The notes under the pieces are model-generated. The model had not been told where the DNA came from. It saw only the letters and a program-made list of their open reading frames with translations, and searched no databases. Positions 22,394 through 34,200 of a stretch of DNA of 64,000 nt are shown here, one piece after another (within the stretch, counting starts at the first letter, position 1; every line of letters starts with the position of its first letter). The translations under genes and the position numbers were made by a program. The stretch spans positions 1,364,001-1,428,000 of the forward strand of contig CBDCGG010000002.1 in the NCBI GenBank assembly GCA_965216605.1, in the 5' to 3' direction. This DNA is from JABAAW01 sp965216605. GTDB taxonomy: Bacteria; Pseudomonadota; Alphaproteobacteria; JABAAW01.

Positions 22394-23562
22394 CCGCCTC
22401 AACGCCTTGTTCCTCACCGCGCGAAACTCCGCGCCGCTCACCGCGCGCCACTCCTTTGGCGCGTAGGCTCGCGCAAAGCCAAGGAAGCACTCAAGGTGTC
22501 ACTATCGAGACGCTCTTCTCGTCAAACAAAGTTCAAGGCAAAATAAAAGCGGCAGATGTCCTCGATGCGCTGGAGGCTCGACAAGGCACAAGCGAACAAG
22601 GCACAAGCGGACAAGAAAAAAACGAAACCAGACTCTTCGCCTCCCCGCGCGCGCGCGTCCGCGCCGCCGAGGCAAGCATCGATCTCGCGCCGTTGCAAGG
22701 CAGAGGTAGCGGGCCGCGGGGTCGTATCATCCAACAAGATGTCGAACAAGCAGCGAGACAAGGTTTATCGCAAGGTTTATCGCCATTTTCCTCACCACTT
22801 TCTGTCGAAACCCCCTTCGAGTTGCGCCCTCATACGAGAATGCGCGAGGTGATCGCAGAAAGGTTGACGCTTTCCAAGCAGACGATTCCGCATTTCACGC
22901 TGACAATCGCGTGTCGTATAGACGCGCTGCTCTCGCTGCGCGAGCAGATCAACCGTCGCTTGCAGGAGCTGCATCGTCTTGAAGGTGCTGCCTCTGAGAA
23001 ACCCTTTAAGGTCTCGCTCAACGATCTGCTGGTGAAAGGGTTGGCACTCTCCTTGGAGATGTGCTCACAAGACGATGTCGCCGTCAATGTGGCTTGGACA
23101 GACGAGGGGCTGAAGCATTTCCAACGTGTCGATGTGGCGGTCGCCGTCGCCATTCCCGGCGGGCTCATAACCCCCATCGTCCGAGACGCCGCGAACAAAC
23201 CCCTGCTTGTGCTGGCGCGCGAGTTGCACGCGCTGATCGCGTCCGCGCGGCTCGGCAAGCTGCAACCCGAAGATTATACGGGCGGTAGCGTCTCGATATC
23301 GAACTTGGGCATGTTCGGCATCCAAGCCTTTCAGGCGATCATCAATCCGCCGCAGGCTGCCATCCTCGCCGTCGGGGCAGCCGAAAAAGTGCTGACAAAA
23401 AACTCTTCGTGTGAGATCGTCGAGGAAACGCGAATCTCGGCAACCCTCTCCGCAGACCACCGCGCGATCGACGGTGCGGCGGCAGCACAGCTTTGCGAGC
23501 GTTTCAAGCAGGTCATAGAACAGCCCGTTGGGCTGATTCTCGATCACTTAAATGTGATGTAA
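22390..23562 (+). CDS. pdhC: Pyruvate dehydrogenase E2 (acetyltransferase) without lipoyl domain, with two subunit-binding domains
   Basis: A 390-aa dihydrolipoamide acetyltransferase that starts within the pdhB stop (ATGA). It has no N-terminal lipoyl domain at all. It carries two peripheral-subunit-binding domains: one at about 19-61 (RATPLARRLAQ to KIKAADVLDAL) and one at about 83-120 (FASPRARVRAAE to RGRIIQQDV). After a linker with a 12-bp tandem repeat, the catalytic domain runs from about 145, with MREVIAERLTLSKQTIPHFTL, ISNLGMFGI and the active-site H-x-x-x-D-G as DHRAIDGA (His357). The enzyme must therefore use the E1-beta-borne lipoyl arm. The upstream in-frame sequence is pdhB in another frame and does not encode a lipoyl domain. 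Confidence 0.95.
   Translation: MTASTPCSSPRETPRRSPRATPLARRLAQSQGSTQGVTIETLFSSNKVQGKIKAADVLDALEARQGTSEQGTSGQEKNETRLFASPRARVRAAEASIDLAPLQGRGSGPRGRIIQQDVEQAARQGLSQGLSPFSSPLSVETPFELRPHTRMREVIAERLTLSKQTIPHFTLTIACRIDALLSLREQINRRLQELHRLEGAASEKPFKVSLNDLLVKGLALSLEMCSQDDVAVNVAWTDEGLKHFQRVDVAVAVAIPGGLITPIVRDAANKPLLVLARELHALIASARLGKLQPEDYTGGSVSISNLGMFGIQAFQAIINPPQAAILAVGAAEKVLTKNSSCEIVEETRISATLSADHRAIDGAAAAQLCERFKQVIEQPVGLILDHLNVM
22581..22610 (+). repeat. 15-bp tandem duplication between the two E2 binding domains
   Basis: ACAAGGCACAAGCGA and ACAAGGCACAAGCGG are adjacent and in frame, encoding QGTSEQGTSGQ in the linker. Confidence 0.9.
22759..22782 (+). repeat. Perfect 12-bp tandem duplication in the second E2 linker
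   Basis: CAAGGTTTATCG occurs twice in succession, giving QGLSQGLS before the catalytic domain. Confidence 0.92.
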
Positions 23563-23590
23563 AAAAATAAAAAAAAATGAAAAAAAAGAG

Positions 23591-23620
23591 TTGACAAGGG
23601 TGCGCACAAAGGCGTAAGGT
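23591..23620 (+). promoter_or_regulatory. Promoter of the giant RTX gene
   Basis: A perfect TTGACA (23591-23596), 18 bp, then TAAGGT (23615-23620). It lies 29 bp after pdhC, in an A-rich stretch, and no strong terminator is seen before it, so readthrough from pdhC is possible. Confidence 0.55.
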
Positions 23621-23958
23621 GTTTCATATCTCGGCAAGAAAGCGTGGACAACAGCGCGAGAGAGATATAGAGCGGAGGATGTGGAACATATCAGCGTCAA
23701 AACTGAGGTCTGGTTTGTTCGTTTGCATGCTCTGTTCGCACTCTTTGAGGGACTTTCCGTGAGACGACAAGTCCCGCGGAGGTGGAAATAGGGCAGGAAG
23801 AAATGACAAGGAAAGTGATATTGTCGAAAATGACATTGTCGCGCTCCTTGTTTCCTAAGCTGGAGCAGAACAGCTCCATGTCTTCTCTTTACACCACCCG
23901 AGGCAACGTTCGCGGGAAGTAAGGCAGGGGGCAACAGAGTGTCAAAGGAGGATCAGCC
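23621..23958 (+). promoter_or_regulatory. Long leader of the RTX gene
   Basis: About 340 nt without a recognised gene. It contains an imperfect repeat around ATATTGTCGAAAA and ACATTGTCG (23819-23842), a GGAGC/GCTCC hairpin near 23861-23877, and a strong AAAGGAGG ribosome site before the GTG at 23959. A long leader on a megadalton protein gene is a plausible control point, by inference. Confidence 0.4.
23803..23922 (+). CDS. Possible 39-aa leader peptide ORF
   Basis: An ATG with AGGAAG 5 nt upstream opens a 39-codon frame, MTRKVILSKMTLSRSLFPKL and onward to TTRGNVRGK, ending 36 bp before the RTX start. It has no hydrophobic segment or known motif. It could be an untranslated stretch; position and ribosome site are the only support. 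Confidence 0.2.
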   Translation: MTRKVILSKMTLSRSLFPKLEQNSSMSSLYTTRGNVRGK

Positions 23959-25270
23959 GTGTCGCTGTCCACCCCGCCCCCTGAAGAGGGAGCGTTTAGC
24001 GGAAACTCAAACGGCGATGCAAGTGCATCGCGCGTGTCGAAGGATAACAAACGTGCACTCAGAGTGAGTGCGTTGCTATCTTCGAGCGCGTTCGCATTTC
24101 TGCTCGAAGCTTGTGGCGGAGGAAGCGGCGGCGGAACGGAAATCCCCGTCGATTCCAGCATTCCCCCCGCCGCCGCAGGCAACTTGAGTGCGTTGCAGCA
24201 AAGAGTTATCAACAGCGACGACCCGAGCGTAGCCCCAGAGTCTTACCAAGTCACTACACGGCTGATCGATCCGAACGAAAATCCACTGGGAGATTTCTCC
24301 TTGCCAGGTCTCGATGCGAAGCTGACCGAATTGAGCGTTACAGAAGGAGGCAACTTAGACAGCAATAACAACTTTGTGCCGAACGCACAGCAATCTAAGA
24401 AGACAACCGCCACCTTCAAAGATCAGGATGTCGAGATCGATCTGTCGGCTCTTCCCTCGTCGCCACCGCCGCTGAAGCTGGCTGCTGGCTTCCAAGTCGA
24501 ATTTACCTCCGCAGGGACGGACGCACAAGGGCAGGAAGTTGCAGAGAAGAGGACGCATATCACCACCCTCAAACAGCAGATTCCAAACAGCGATGATGAG
24601 GAAAAAATCGTCATACGACAAGATTACACTCCGGGCAAGACCGAGCCTGACTTGGTGGAAGTGTTCAAGGAAACTACCACCAGCGTCAAAGACGCAAACG
24701 GAAATGTTGTACAGGTTTTCAGAATTGTCGAAAAAATTTCCCAAGACTCAGAGGGAAATTTTATCTTTTCTCTACCCTTCTATGTCGATGACGATGGAGA
24801 CCCTGGCACTCCACTCGTGCCGTTGGAAGACGTTGTGGTCACACTCAACCCCGACGCACTAACTTTGTCTGACAACAATGGGACAAGTCTGGAAGATATC
24901 GTCAAAGAAGTGTTTTCTGTTGCAGAAGAGACTTCCGACAATACGCCTCCGTCTCCTGAAGAAACCTCGGTGGAGACGAGCGCCACAGTCTTCAACGCGG
25001 ACGGGACACCCAAGGAAGAAACTATCACGCGCGGCAACAATTTGGATGTGGAAGGGAATGACGAAGGCGGCAGGAACGTCTTTGAAGCATCCGACATGGG
25101 GGTGCCGCAAAGGTTTCGCGGTACAGATGGAAATACTGAGGATAGCGTCGACTACAGCGAGTACGATGACCCTATTGCAGTCGACCTGGAGGAGGAAGGC
25201 AGACAGACGGATACATTGCCCGATGGCTCAACCCCAGCCAATGCGGGCGACACGCTTATCTCTATTGAAA
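23959..25270 (+). other. RTX protein: N-terminal region with lipobox-like site
   Basis: Residues 1-438. A polar N-region of about 30 residues is followed by ALRVSALLSSSAFAFLLEAC and a Gly/Ser tether. Cys52 fits a lipoprotein acylation site except for Glu at -2, which is unusual. The remaining residues lack RTX repeats; they alternate short beta-type segments and include YVDDDGDPGTP and repeated TSVET/TTTSV words. I recognise no domain. Confidence 0.5.
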
Positions 25271-28200
25271 ATGTGCTGGGCGGCAAGGGCGACGACATCA
25301 TCAGGGGCGATGATAAAGACAACACGCTGGAGGGCGGAGCGGGCGACGATACGCTGGAGGGCAGAGGCGGCAAGGACACGCTGCTGGGAGGAACAGGCGA
25401 CGACACGCTCGTCGGAGGCGATGACGCAGACACTTTGAGGGGAGGCGAGGGCGACGACACCTTGGCAGGCGGTGCGGGTATAGACGATCTAGACGGCGGC
25501 GAGGGTGAAGACACCCTTTCTTACGATGGAGAGACAGGAGGGGTGAGAGTCAACCTCAATGACAACTCGGCGCTCAACAATAATTTGGTTCGTGATGTGC
25601 GCGACACCATCGAAAACTTTGAAAATGTGATCGGCACAGACGATGACGATCATATAACCGGCGACAGCGGCGACAATGTCATACAGGGGAGGGGCGGGCG
25701 AGACGATCTTTACGGAGGAGACGGAGAAGATACCCTTTCTTACGAGGGCGAGGATACAGGGGTAACAGTCGACTTGAGGGGCACGCAGCTTTCTTCCGAG
25801 GACGACATACAAGACTTTGAAAATGTCATCGGCTCTACAGCAGCAGACAACATCACAGGCGATCAGAATGACAATGTCATCCAGGGGGGCGGCGGGCAAG
25901 ACGATCTTGAAGGCGGTGCGGGTGAAGACACCCTTTCTTACGAGGGAGAGGGGGATGCGGTTATCGTCAACCTCGATGATGGCGGTACGCAGACTTCTTC
26001 GCTCGATACGGCGATCAGCGGGTTCGAAAATGTCATCGGATCTACAGAAGCAGACACCATCACGGGCGACGACCAGGACAATATCATTGAGGGAGGAGCG
26101 GGCGCAGACATATTGGATGGCAAAGGCGGCGAAGACACGGCATCCTACGAAAACTCCGAGCAGGCGGTCAATGTCGATCTCTCTGACGGCGCAACAGAGA
26201 AAGGCGGGGACGCGGAGGGCGACGATCTGCAAAACTTTGAAAATGTCCTCGGAAGCGCGGGCGCAGACACCATAAAGGGCGACGACGAGGACAATGTAAT
26301 CGAAGGGGGAGCAGGCAAAGACAACCTCGACGGCGGAGACGACAAGCGTGGACTGAAAATCGGTGTAGACATTAACGGCAACGACATCCTCGGCATCGGC
26401 GACACCGTCTCTTACGAAAACGAGGAAAGTGGGCTGACCGTCGATTTGGACGATGGCGGTGCTCAGCGCGCGACAAGATCGAACGGCAGAGGGGGCACGA
26501 TGGCTGTCGACGACAGCATTAAAGGATTCGAAAATATCATCGGTAGCGGATACGACGACACGCTAATGGGCGACGAAAACGCCAACATACTTACAGGCGG
26601 CGCGGGTGAGGACACACTCGAAGGCAGAGGAGGCGACGACACGCTAGAAGGCGGCGACGACACCGACACCTATGTCTATTACTATAGAACCGGTCAAGGC
26701 GGCAGAACTGACGGCATTGACACCATCATCGACAGCGGCGCGAACACAATCAAAATTTATCTCGATGGAACCTTCGCTAGTAATATCGCGGGGCTAAGCG
26801 GTAAGCCATTGCTCGATAAACTGCAGGAGAACGGTGTCCAGATCGAACGTACTAGAGTGCTCGAAGAAGGAAACCAGAAAGATTACCTACGCATCGAATT
26901 CAACGATGTCAACTACCTCCTCGTGGATGGGGGGGGCATCGGCGACCCAGGATTCGCGCTGGAGATTTTCGATGGAAGCAATATCTTATATAACGTTTCG
27001 GCGAAAGAGTTGTCGGACAGTTTCGGCGCCGTCGGTGCTGTCTTTTACGATCAGCCCAATGCCGACGGCACTGCCAAACCCGACACTTATGAGGGGATTC
27101 TCATCGATGGCAAGGCTCTCGATACGGTCTCGTACAGAGACGCGACCGAAGGTGTAACAGCCAGCTTGGCGGACGATAGTCTGTCAGCTGGCGGGGCGGC
27201 GGGAGATACCTTCGATAATATTGGCAACCTCATTGGCTCTGGCAAGATAGATGGTCTCGACGACCCCGACCTCTACAAGGACACCCTGATCGGTAATGCA
27301 AATGACAACAAACTCGAAGGGATGCGCGGCGACGACACGCTGGAAGGAGGAGGTGGCGGAGACACCTTGGACGGCGGCGCAGGGATCGATACCGCAAGCT
27401 ACGCAAGTTCTACTAGTAGTGGTGGTGTAGGCATCAACCTAAAAACAGGAGAATACAGCGGCGGACACGCAAGCGGGGATGATCTCATCAGCATCGAGAA
27501 TGTCATCGGTAGCGGACATGGCGACAGGCTTACGGGCGACGACAATGCCAACACTTTGCGTGGCGGTGGTGGTGAAGACACCTTGCGAGGCGGTGACGGG
27601 GACGACTTCCTATATGGCGATGCAGACGACGACAGACTCTACGGCGATGAGGGCAACGACATGCTCTATGGCGGTGACGGCGGAGACGAACTATACGGCG
27701 GCACGGGTGAAGATAGGCTGGAGGGAGGTGTCGGCGATGACACCTTGCGAGGAGGTGCAAACAGGGACTTCCTCTATGGAGACGCAGGGGCAGATAAACT
27801 CTACGGCGAAACGGGAGACGACGAACTCCACGGCGGCGACGGAGACGATATCGTTATGGAAGGCGGCGCGGGAGACGACACTCTATACGGAGAAGCAGGC
27901 GACGACACCTTGACGGGCGGTAGCGGCGACGACACCCTAGACGGTGGAGAGGGAACAGACAGGCTGGAGGGCGGAGCGGGTACAGACGACTACCAATACG
28001 ACTATAGGTCGGCTGGCGGGACAAACATCGACACCATAGTGGATTCCGACAACGACATCGGAGCGATCACCATCGATCTCACCGAGATCTCCCTCACCCC
28101 TGAACAAATTGACGCGCTAGAAGGCGCGACGACGAATCGGGATTTCATCTTGACGCTGCGGCGGGAGACGGTCGCCACAACCGAATACGAAGGTAAAACC

Positions 28201-31200
28201 CTCGTCATCTCCTTTGACAACGACAATAAACTCCGTATTGACGATTTCGACGACCTATCCGACGCAGTAGATCTGATCTTCAAATACAACAGCGACACGC
28301 CCGACACGCCCAATAGCAAAACTATCACATCAGGAGATTTACAGGGGTTGCAAATAATTCCTATCGGCGATGCTGATCCCCTCGTGCTCGAAACAGAACA
28401 ACTCGCTAATGACCTAGTTATACAGGGGGACGGTTCTACAGGCTTGAGCTACCAAAACAGCGCGGACAGAGATGGCATTGATATCGTGCTCAACACACAG
28501 ACGGTAAGGGGAGTAACGCAAAGCATAGGAACGGTCGAACGACGAGAAACATTCGGGACAAGTAATAATGACGACCTCTTCTTGGTCGACAAGATCGAAG
28601 GGAGCGCAAATGCAGACAGATTCACAGGCAACGATAACAGCAACATTTTCACAGGCGGCAAGGGCGACGACGAACTTGACGGCGGCAAGGGCGAGGATGC
28701 TTACATCTATCGCTACACTTCCACAGAATCCGACGAAAATGTTCAGGACGGAAAAGACACGATCTTGCAGGAAGCAGACGATGGGGAAACCAATATCATC
28801 CATATCGTTCTCGACAGCGGCAGATTCGCAGGTAACCCAGATTGGAGAATAAACTTCGTCGCGGGCAAGATCGATAGCGAGGCAGGCACGCTGACGCTCA
28901 TCTTGAGGAGGGAGAATGCCGATGGAGTCTTCGTCGAGGACCCCTTGAACAGCATCACACTGCAGCTTGATGATGTGCAGAATGGAAGATTCTCTCTCCA
29001 GTTCGACAGCGGCGAAGGTTTGGAAACCCCCGATACCACTGTCAGCGCATCAGACTTGGGAGATTATCTGAGAGAGCTCGTTTTGGAGGGAGAAAATCTC
29101 GTCGTTGTTCGCGGTGTGACAGCCACCGCGACGGGAACAGGCGGCTCAAACACCCTTTCCTTTGAAGAAATCGTCGATCCCAATGAAAAGGTGACCCTCG
29201 ACCTTTCGCAATCCAGTCCGCAAAAAGCCACAATTGCCGACAGCAACGATGTTACCTTCCAAGAGATCGAGATATCAAACATACAAAACATCATCGGTAG
29301 CGCGGGCGCAGACAAGCTCACCGGCAACAGCCAAGACAACATGCTCGTAGGAGAGGACGGAGACGATATTCTCGATGGCGACGCGGGCGACGACACGCTG
29401 GACGGCGGCGCGGGAGACGACGAACTCACAGGCGGCGCGGGAGACGACATTCTCCAAGGTGGCGACGGCGCGGATACCTATATCTTTGAGGGTGCCTTCG
29501 GCATCGACATACTCACGGACGCGGACGAGGTGCTTGGAGGAGACCAAGTCGTCAATATCCTGCGCTTCGACAATGCTCGCGACCACGATGCCGAATGGCA
29601 GGAACAATTCTCCTTTGGATTAAACAACAACGAGCTCACGATAACCTTTGCCGACGGTAGCGACACGGGGTCGGTCAATATCCAACGCTACAGCGCAGCA
29701 GGAGAATTCCAGTTCAAGTACGGAGATAGGGATGACGAAATCCTCAGGGTTAAACTGGGATTGGCAGGGGACGACACCTTCACAGGGTATGTAGACCCCG
29801 ATACGGGGGATGAAGAGAGGGATTACCTGCTCGGCTTCGATGGAGATGACACTCTAAAAGGCGGCGGCAACGACGACTTCCTATACGGCGGAGACGACGA
29901 CGACAAACTCTACGGAGGCACAACGGGGGCAGACGGCGAGACAGGGACAGGCAAAGACACCCTAGAAGGAGGCAAGGGCGACGACGAACTCTACGGCGGC
30001 GACGGAGACGACACCTATGTCTATTACTACACAGACACAAGAAAAGACGGCGGCGACACGATCGCAAACGACGATTTAGGGGATAATGTGATCCGAATCG
30101 TCTTGACGAACGGAACATCAGGAAGGACGTTGGAAGCGTTGGGCATAACCGTAGAGAAAGAGTCCAACACTATCATCCGCTTCCAGTTCGCTGAGAGCAG
30201 CAACTATATCGATGTTTTCAGACAAAATATTGTCGACGAAAAAATGAAGCTGACTTTTGTGGATGAAAACGGACGCTCCTTGTTTGAGGTTCCCGCGGAC
30301 GAGTTGATAACTTATCTGCCGAGGTTAGATGTTGATGTTACCGATGACCTCATCGAAGATCTCATCCTACTCGGCGAACCTTTGGACGGTGGCAGAGAAT
30401 TTTCTGCAAGCCTCGATGACGATGACCGGGGCGGCTCGCTAGACTTCAGCGGCTTCGACGATGCGGGCGACATCCTCGAAGTCACACTACAAGATCCTCC
30501 CGATGCATCTAGCATCGCTACGGTCAATGGCAAGGATGCCGAGATCATAGGGACGACCGACATCATAGGCACCAGCGGCGATGACACTATCATAGGAAAC
30601 GACCAGTCCAATATATTAGAAGGCGGAGAGGGAGACGACCAGATCGGCGGGGGAGCAGGTAAAGACCGACTCGACGGCGGTGCTGGCACAGACACCCTCA
30701 TTTACGAGGACGAAAACGATCCCGCAGACACGGGCGTTGCCGTCGACTTGGGAGATGATACAGCGAATAACTACGATGGAACTAATGTTCTGGATGAGCG
30801 CGACGAGATCGAAAACTTTGAAAATGTCATCGGCACCGAACACGCCGATCTGCTCATAGGTGACAATTCTGCCAATATCCTTGAAGGTAGGGGCGGTGAG
30901 GACAGCTTGCGCGGCGAAGGCGGCGACGACACGCTTGAGGGCGGCGACGACAACGACAATCTCTACGGCGGTAGTGGCGACGACACGCTATACGGCGGAA
31001 CAGCAGAGGATGATAGCAGAACTGGCAACGACCTCTTGGAGGGCGGTAGGGGCGAAGACAAACTCTACGGGCACGACGGCGACGATACGCTTGAGGGAGG
31101 CGAAGGGGAAGACATCATCGATGGCGGGGAAGACGAAGATACGGCAAGCTACGCAGGTTCAGACGATGGTGTCCGAGTTGATCTTAGCAGAGGGAGCACG

Positions 31201-34200
31201 CCGCAGGACACCAGCAACAACGGAGACGCCGCGGGCGACACGCTCATAGACATAGAAAATGTTATCGGATCAAGCAGAGACGACGAACTCAGGGGCAACG
31301 AGGAGGATAACACCCTGACAGGCGGCGACGGAGACGATATCCTCGAAGGTGGCGGGGGAGACGATATCCTCGAAGGGGGAGAAGGAGACGAAGCTGATGG
31401 TGATACGGTAAGCTACGAAAATGCCCGTAATGGTGTCGATGCCAACCTCGCGACAGAGACAGGCACAGACATAGGTAGAGGAAGAGATGTAGGTGACGAC
31501 ACGCTCACAGACATCGAGAATATCAGAGGCTCGAGCTTCGACGACATACTAACGGGCGACGATGAAGAAAACGAGATCTACGGCTTAGCAGGCGACGACA
31601 TCATCGATGGCGGCGCGGGAGACGACATCATCGAAGGCGGCGAGGGCGCAGACGAGATAAAAGGCGGCGAGGGAGACGATAACCTCGACGGTGGTACAGA
31701 CTCAGGTACAGACACAAGCAAAGACACCCTCTCCTACGCGGGGGAGACAATCGCTGACGATGAGCTGCTTGAGGTCGACTTGCGCGGCAACCAGAGATCT
31801 TCGCACGACAATATATCGAACTTTGAAAATGTCATAGGATCAAGCAACGACGACGAGATCACGGGCAACGAAGGGGTAAACATCCTAAAAGGCGGCGGAG
31901 GCGGCGACATACTGGAAGGAGAAGGGATGGACGATGTTCTCGAAGGAGGAGACGGCGACGACTTCCTTTACGGAGGAACAGAAAGCGATAGCAGCGGATC
32001 GGGCGCAGACACCCTCAAGGGCGAAGCAGGCGACGACGAACTTTATGGCGGCGACGATAACGATATCCTATACGGCGGCGACGACGACACCGATAATAGC
32101 GGCGGCGCAGGCAAGGACAAACTATACGGCGGCGCGGGAGACGACACACTCTACGGCGGAGGCGGCGACGACGAACTTGACGGCGGAGAGGGAAACGACG
32201 AACTATACGGCGGCGACGGCGAGGATACGGCAAGCTACGCAACTACCGACAACGATCTCAGTGTCACTCTTAATGACGGAGGCGATAGCACACTAACAGG
32301 AGGAGCAGATGTCGGCACCGACACGCTCACAGATATCGAAAACATCAGAAGTGGTAGCGGCGACGACACCATCATAGGTAACAGCGATGGTAACAAACTC
32401 TACGGCGGCGAGGGAGACGACGAGATAGAAGGAAATGCAGGCAACGACTTCCTCTACGGAGGAACAGGTGAAGACGGCGAGACAGGGACAGGCGACGACG
32501 AGCTTGACGGAGGCGAGGGCAACGACGAACTCTACGGTGGCGATGGAGATGATATACTCGAAGGCGGCGCAGGAAACGACAGGCTCGACGGCGGGGAAGG
32601 CGACGAAACTGATGGTGATACGGCAACATACGAAAACGATGATAAGGGGGTCGTTGTCGCACTAGGTGAAAATGGAGGTGAGGGAACAAGTACAGGAGCA
32701 GATGTGGGCACCGACACGCTCATAGACATTGAGAACATCAAAGGCGGTAGCGGCGACGACATAATCGTGGGCGACAACGAAGGAAACAAGCTCGAAGGCG
32801 GCGCGGGAGACGACATCGTACAAGGCGGAGGCGGACGCGACGATCTCTATGGCGGCGATGGCACAGACACCCTCTCCTACGAGGGCGAAGATACTGCGGT
32901 TGTCGTCAACCTAGCCGGCACGCAGACTTCTGACCTCGACAATATTGAAGGCTTTGAAAATATTATCGGCAGCACCGAAGGCGACACGCTCACGGGCGAT
33001 GGCGAGGAAAACACCCTAGAAGGCAAGGGTGGCAATGACACCATCAAAGGCGGCGCGGGCGACGACACCATCTACGGCGGCGACGGAGACGATACACGCC
33101 TTGACGGTGACGCAGGAAATGACACGATCGCAGGTGGTGAAGGGGACGACGAACTCCACGGCGGCGACGACAACGACATCCTCTACGGCGGAGATAACGC
33201 AAACGAGGACAGCGGAGGAACAGGCACGGACTTCATCTATGGCGACGCAGGCGACGACAAACTCTACGGCGGAGGCGGCGACGACACGCTAGAGGGTGGC
33301 GCGGACGAAGACGAACTCTACGGCGGCGAAGGGGTAGACATCCTAAAGGGCGACGCAGGCGACGACAAACTATACGGAGGCGACGACAACGATGAGCTCT
33401 ACGGCGGCGACGACGCAACCGATAACAGCGGCGGCGCAGGCAAGGACGAACTCTACGGAGGCGCAGGCGACGACAAACTATACGGCGGCGGTGGAACAGA
33501 CACGCTAGAGGGTGGTACGGGTATCGACGAACTCCACGGCGGCGATGACGACGATACCTTGCGCGGCGGCGGCGACAACGACGAACTCTACGGCGATGCA
33601 GGCGCAGACACGCTAGAAGGTGGTACGGGTATCGACGAACTCCACGGCGGTGCGGACGGAGACATACTCAAGGGCGACGAGGGCAACGACGAACTCTACG
33701 GCGATGCAGGCGACGATACGCTGGAGGGAGGCGCAGACAACGACGAACTATACGGAGGAGACGGGGGAGACATCCTCATAGGCGGTACAGGCAACGATAG
33801 GCTTGAGGGTGACGATGAGGCGGGCGGAGGCGCAGACACGCTAGAAGGCGGCGCGGGCGCAGACATCTATGTCTATCACTACATAGGCACGGCTGTCGGT
33901 AGAAAGGACGGAATCGACACCATCAACACAGAGACAGACAGCGGCAACACCATCCGCATCGTAGTCGACCCCAATCAAGACGCTTGGGGAGTAGGTGAGG
34001 GAATCTATTTCGCAAAGCATTATACCGACGACTCTGATCCTAGTACTGAAGTGACGGCGCAGGTGCGTCTTTTCTTCGATGCCGACAACTACATCGTTTT
34101 GACCAGAGCCGACCTCGATAGCAACGGAAACGCTGACGGCGGCACTTCAAAGTTCAAACTGGAAATTCAAGATGCCCTCGGCAATGATCTAACGCCAAAT

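Noticed and set aside
25489..26232. Long open frames antisense to the RTX gene, here and for example at 45820-46353
   Set aside because: They mirror the period-9 codon repeats of the sense strand, have no ribosome sites, and give Val/Ala/Cys- or Arg-rich nonsense proteins.
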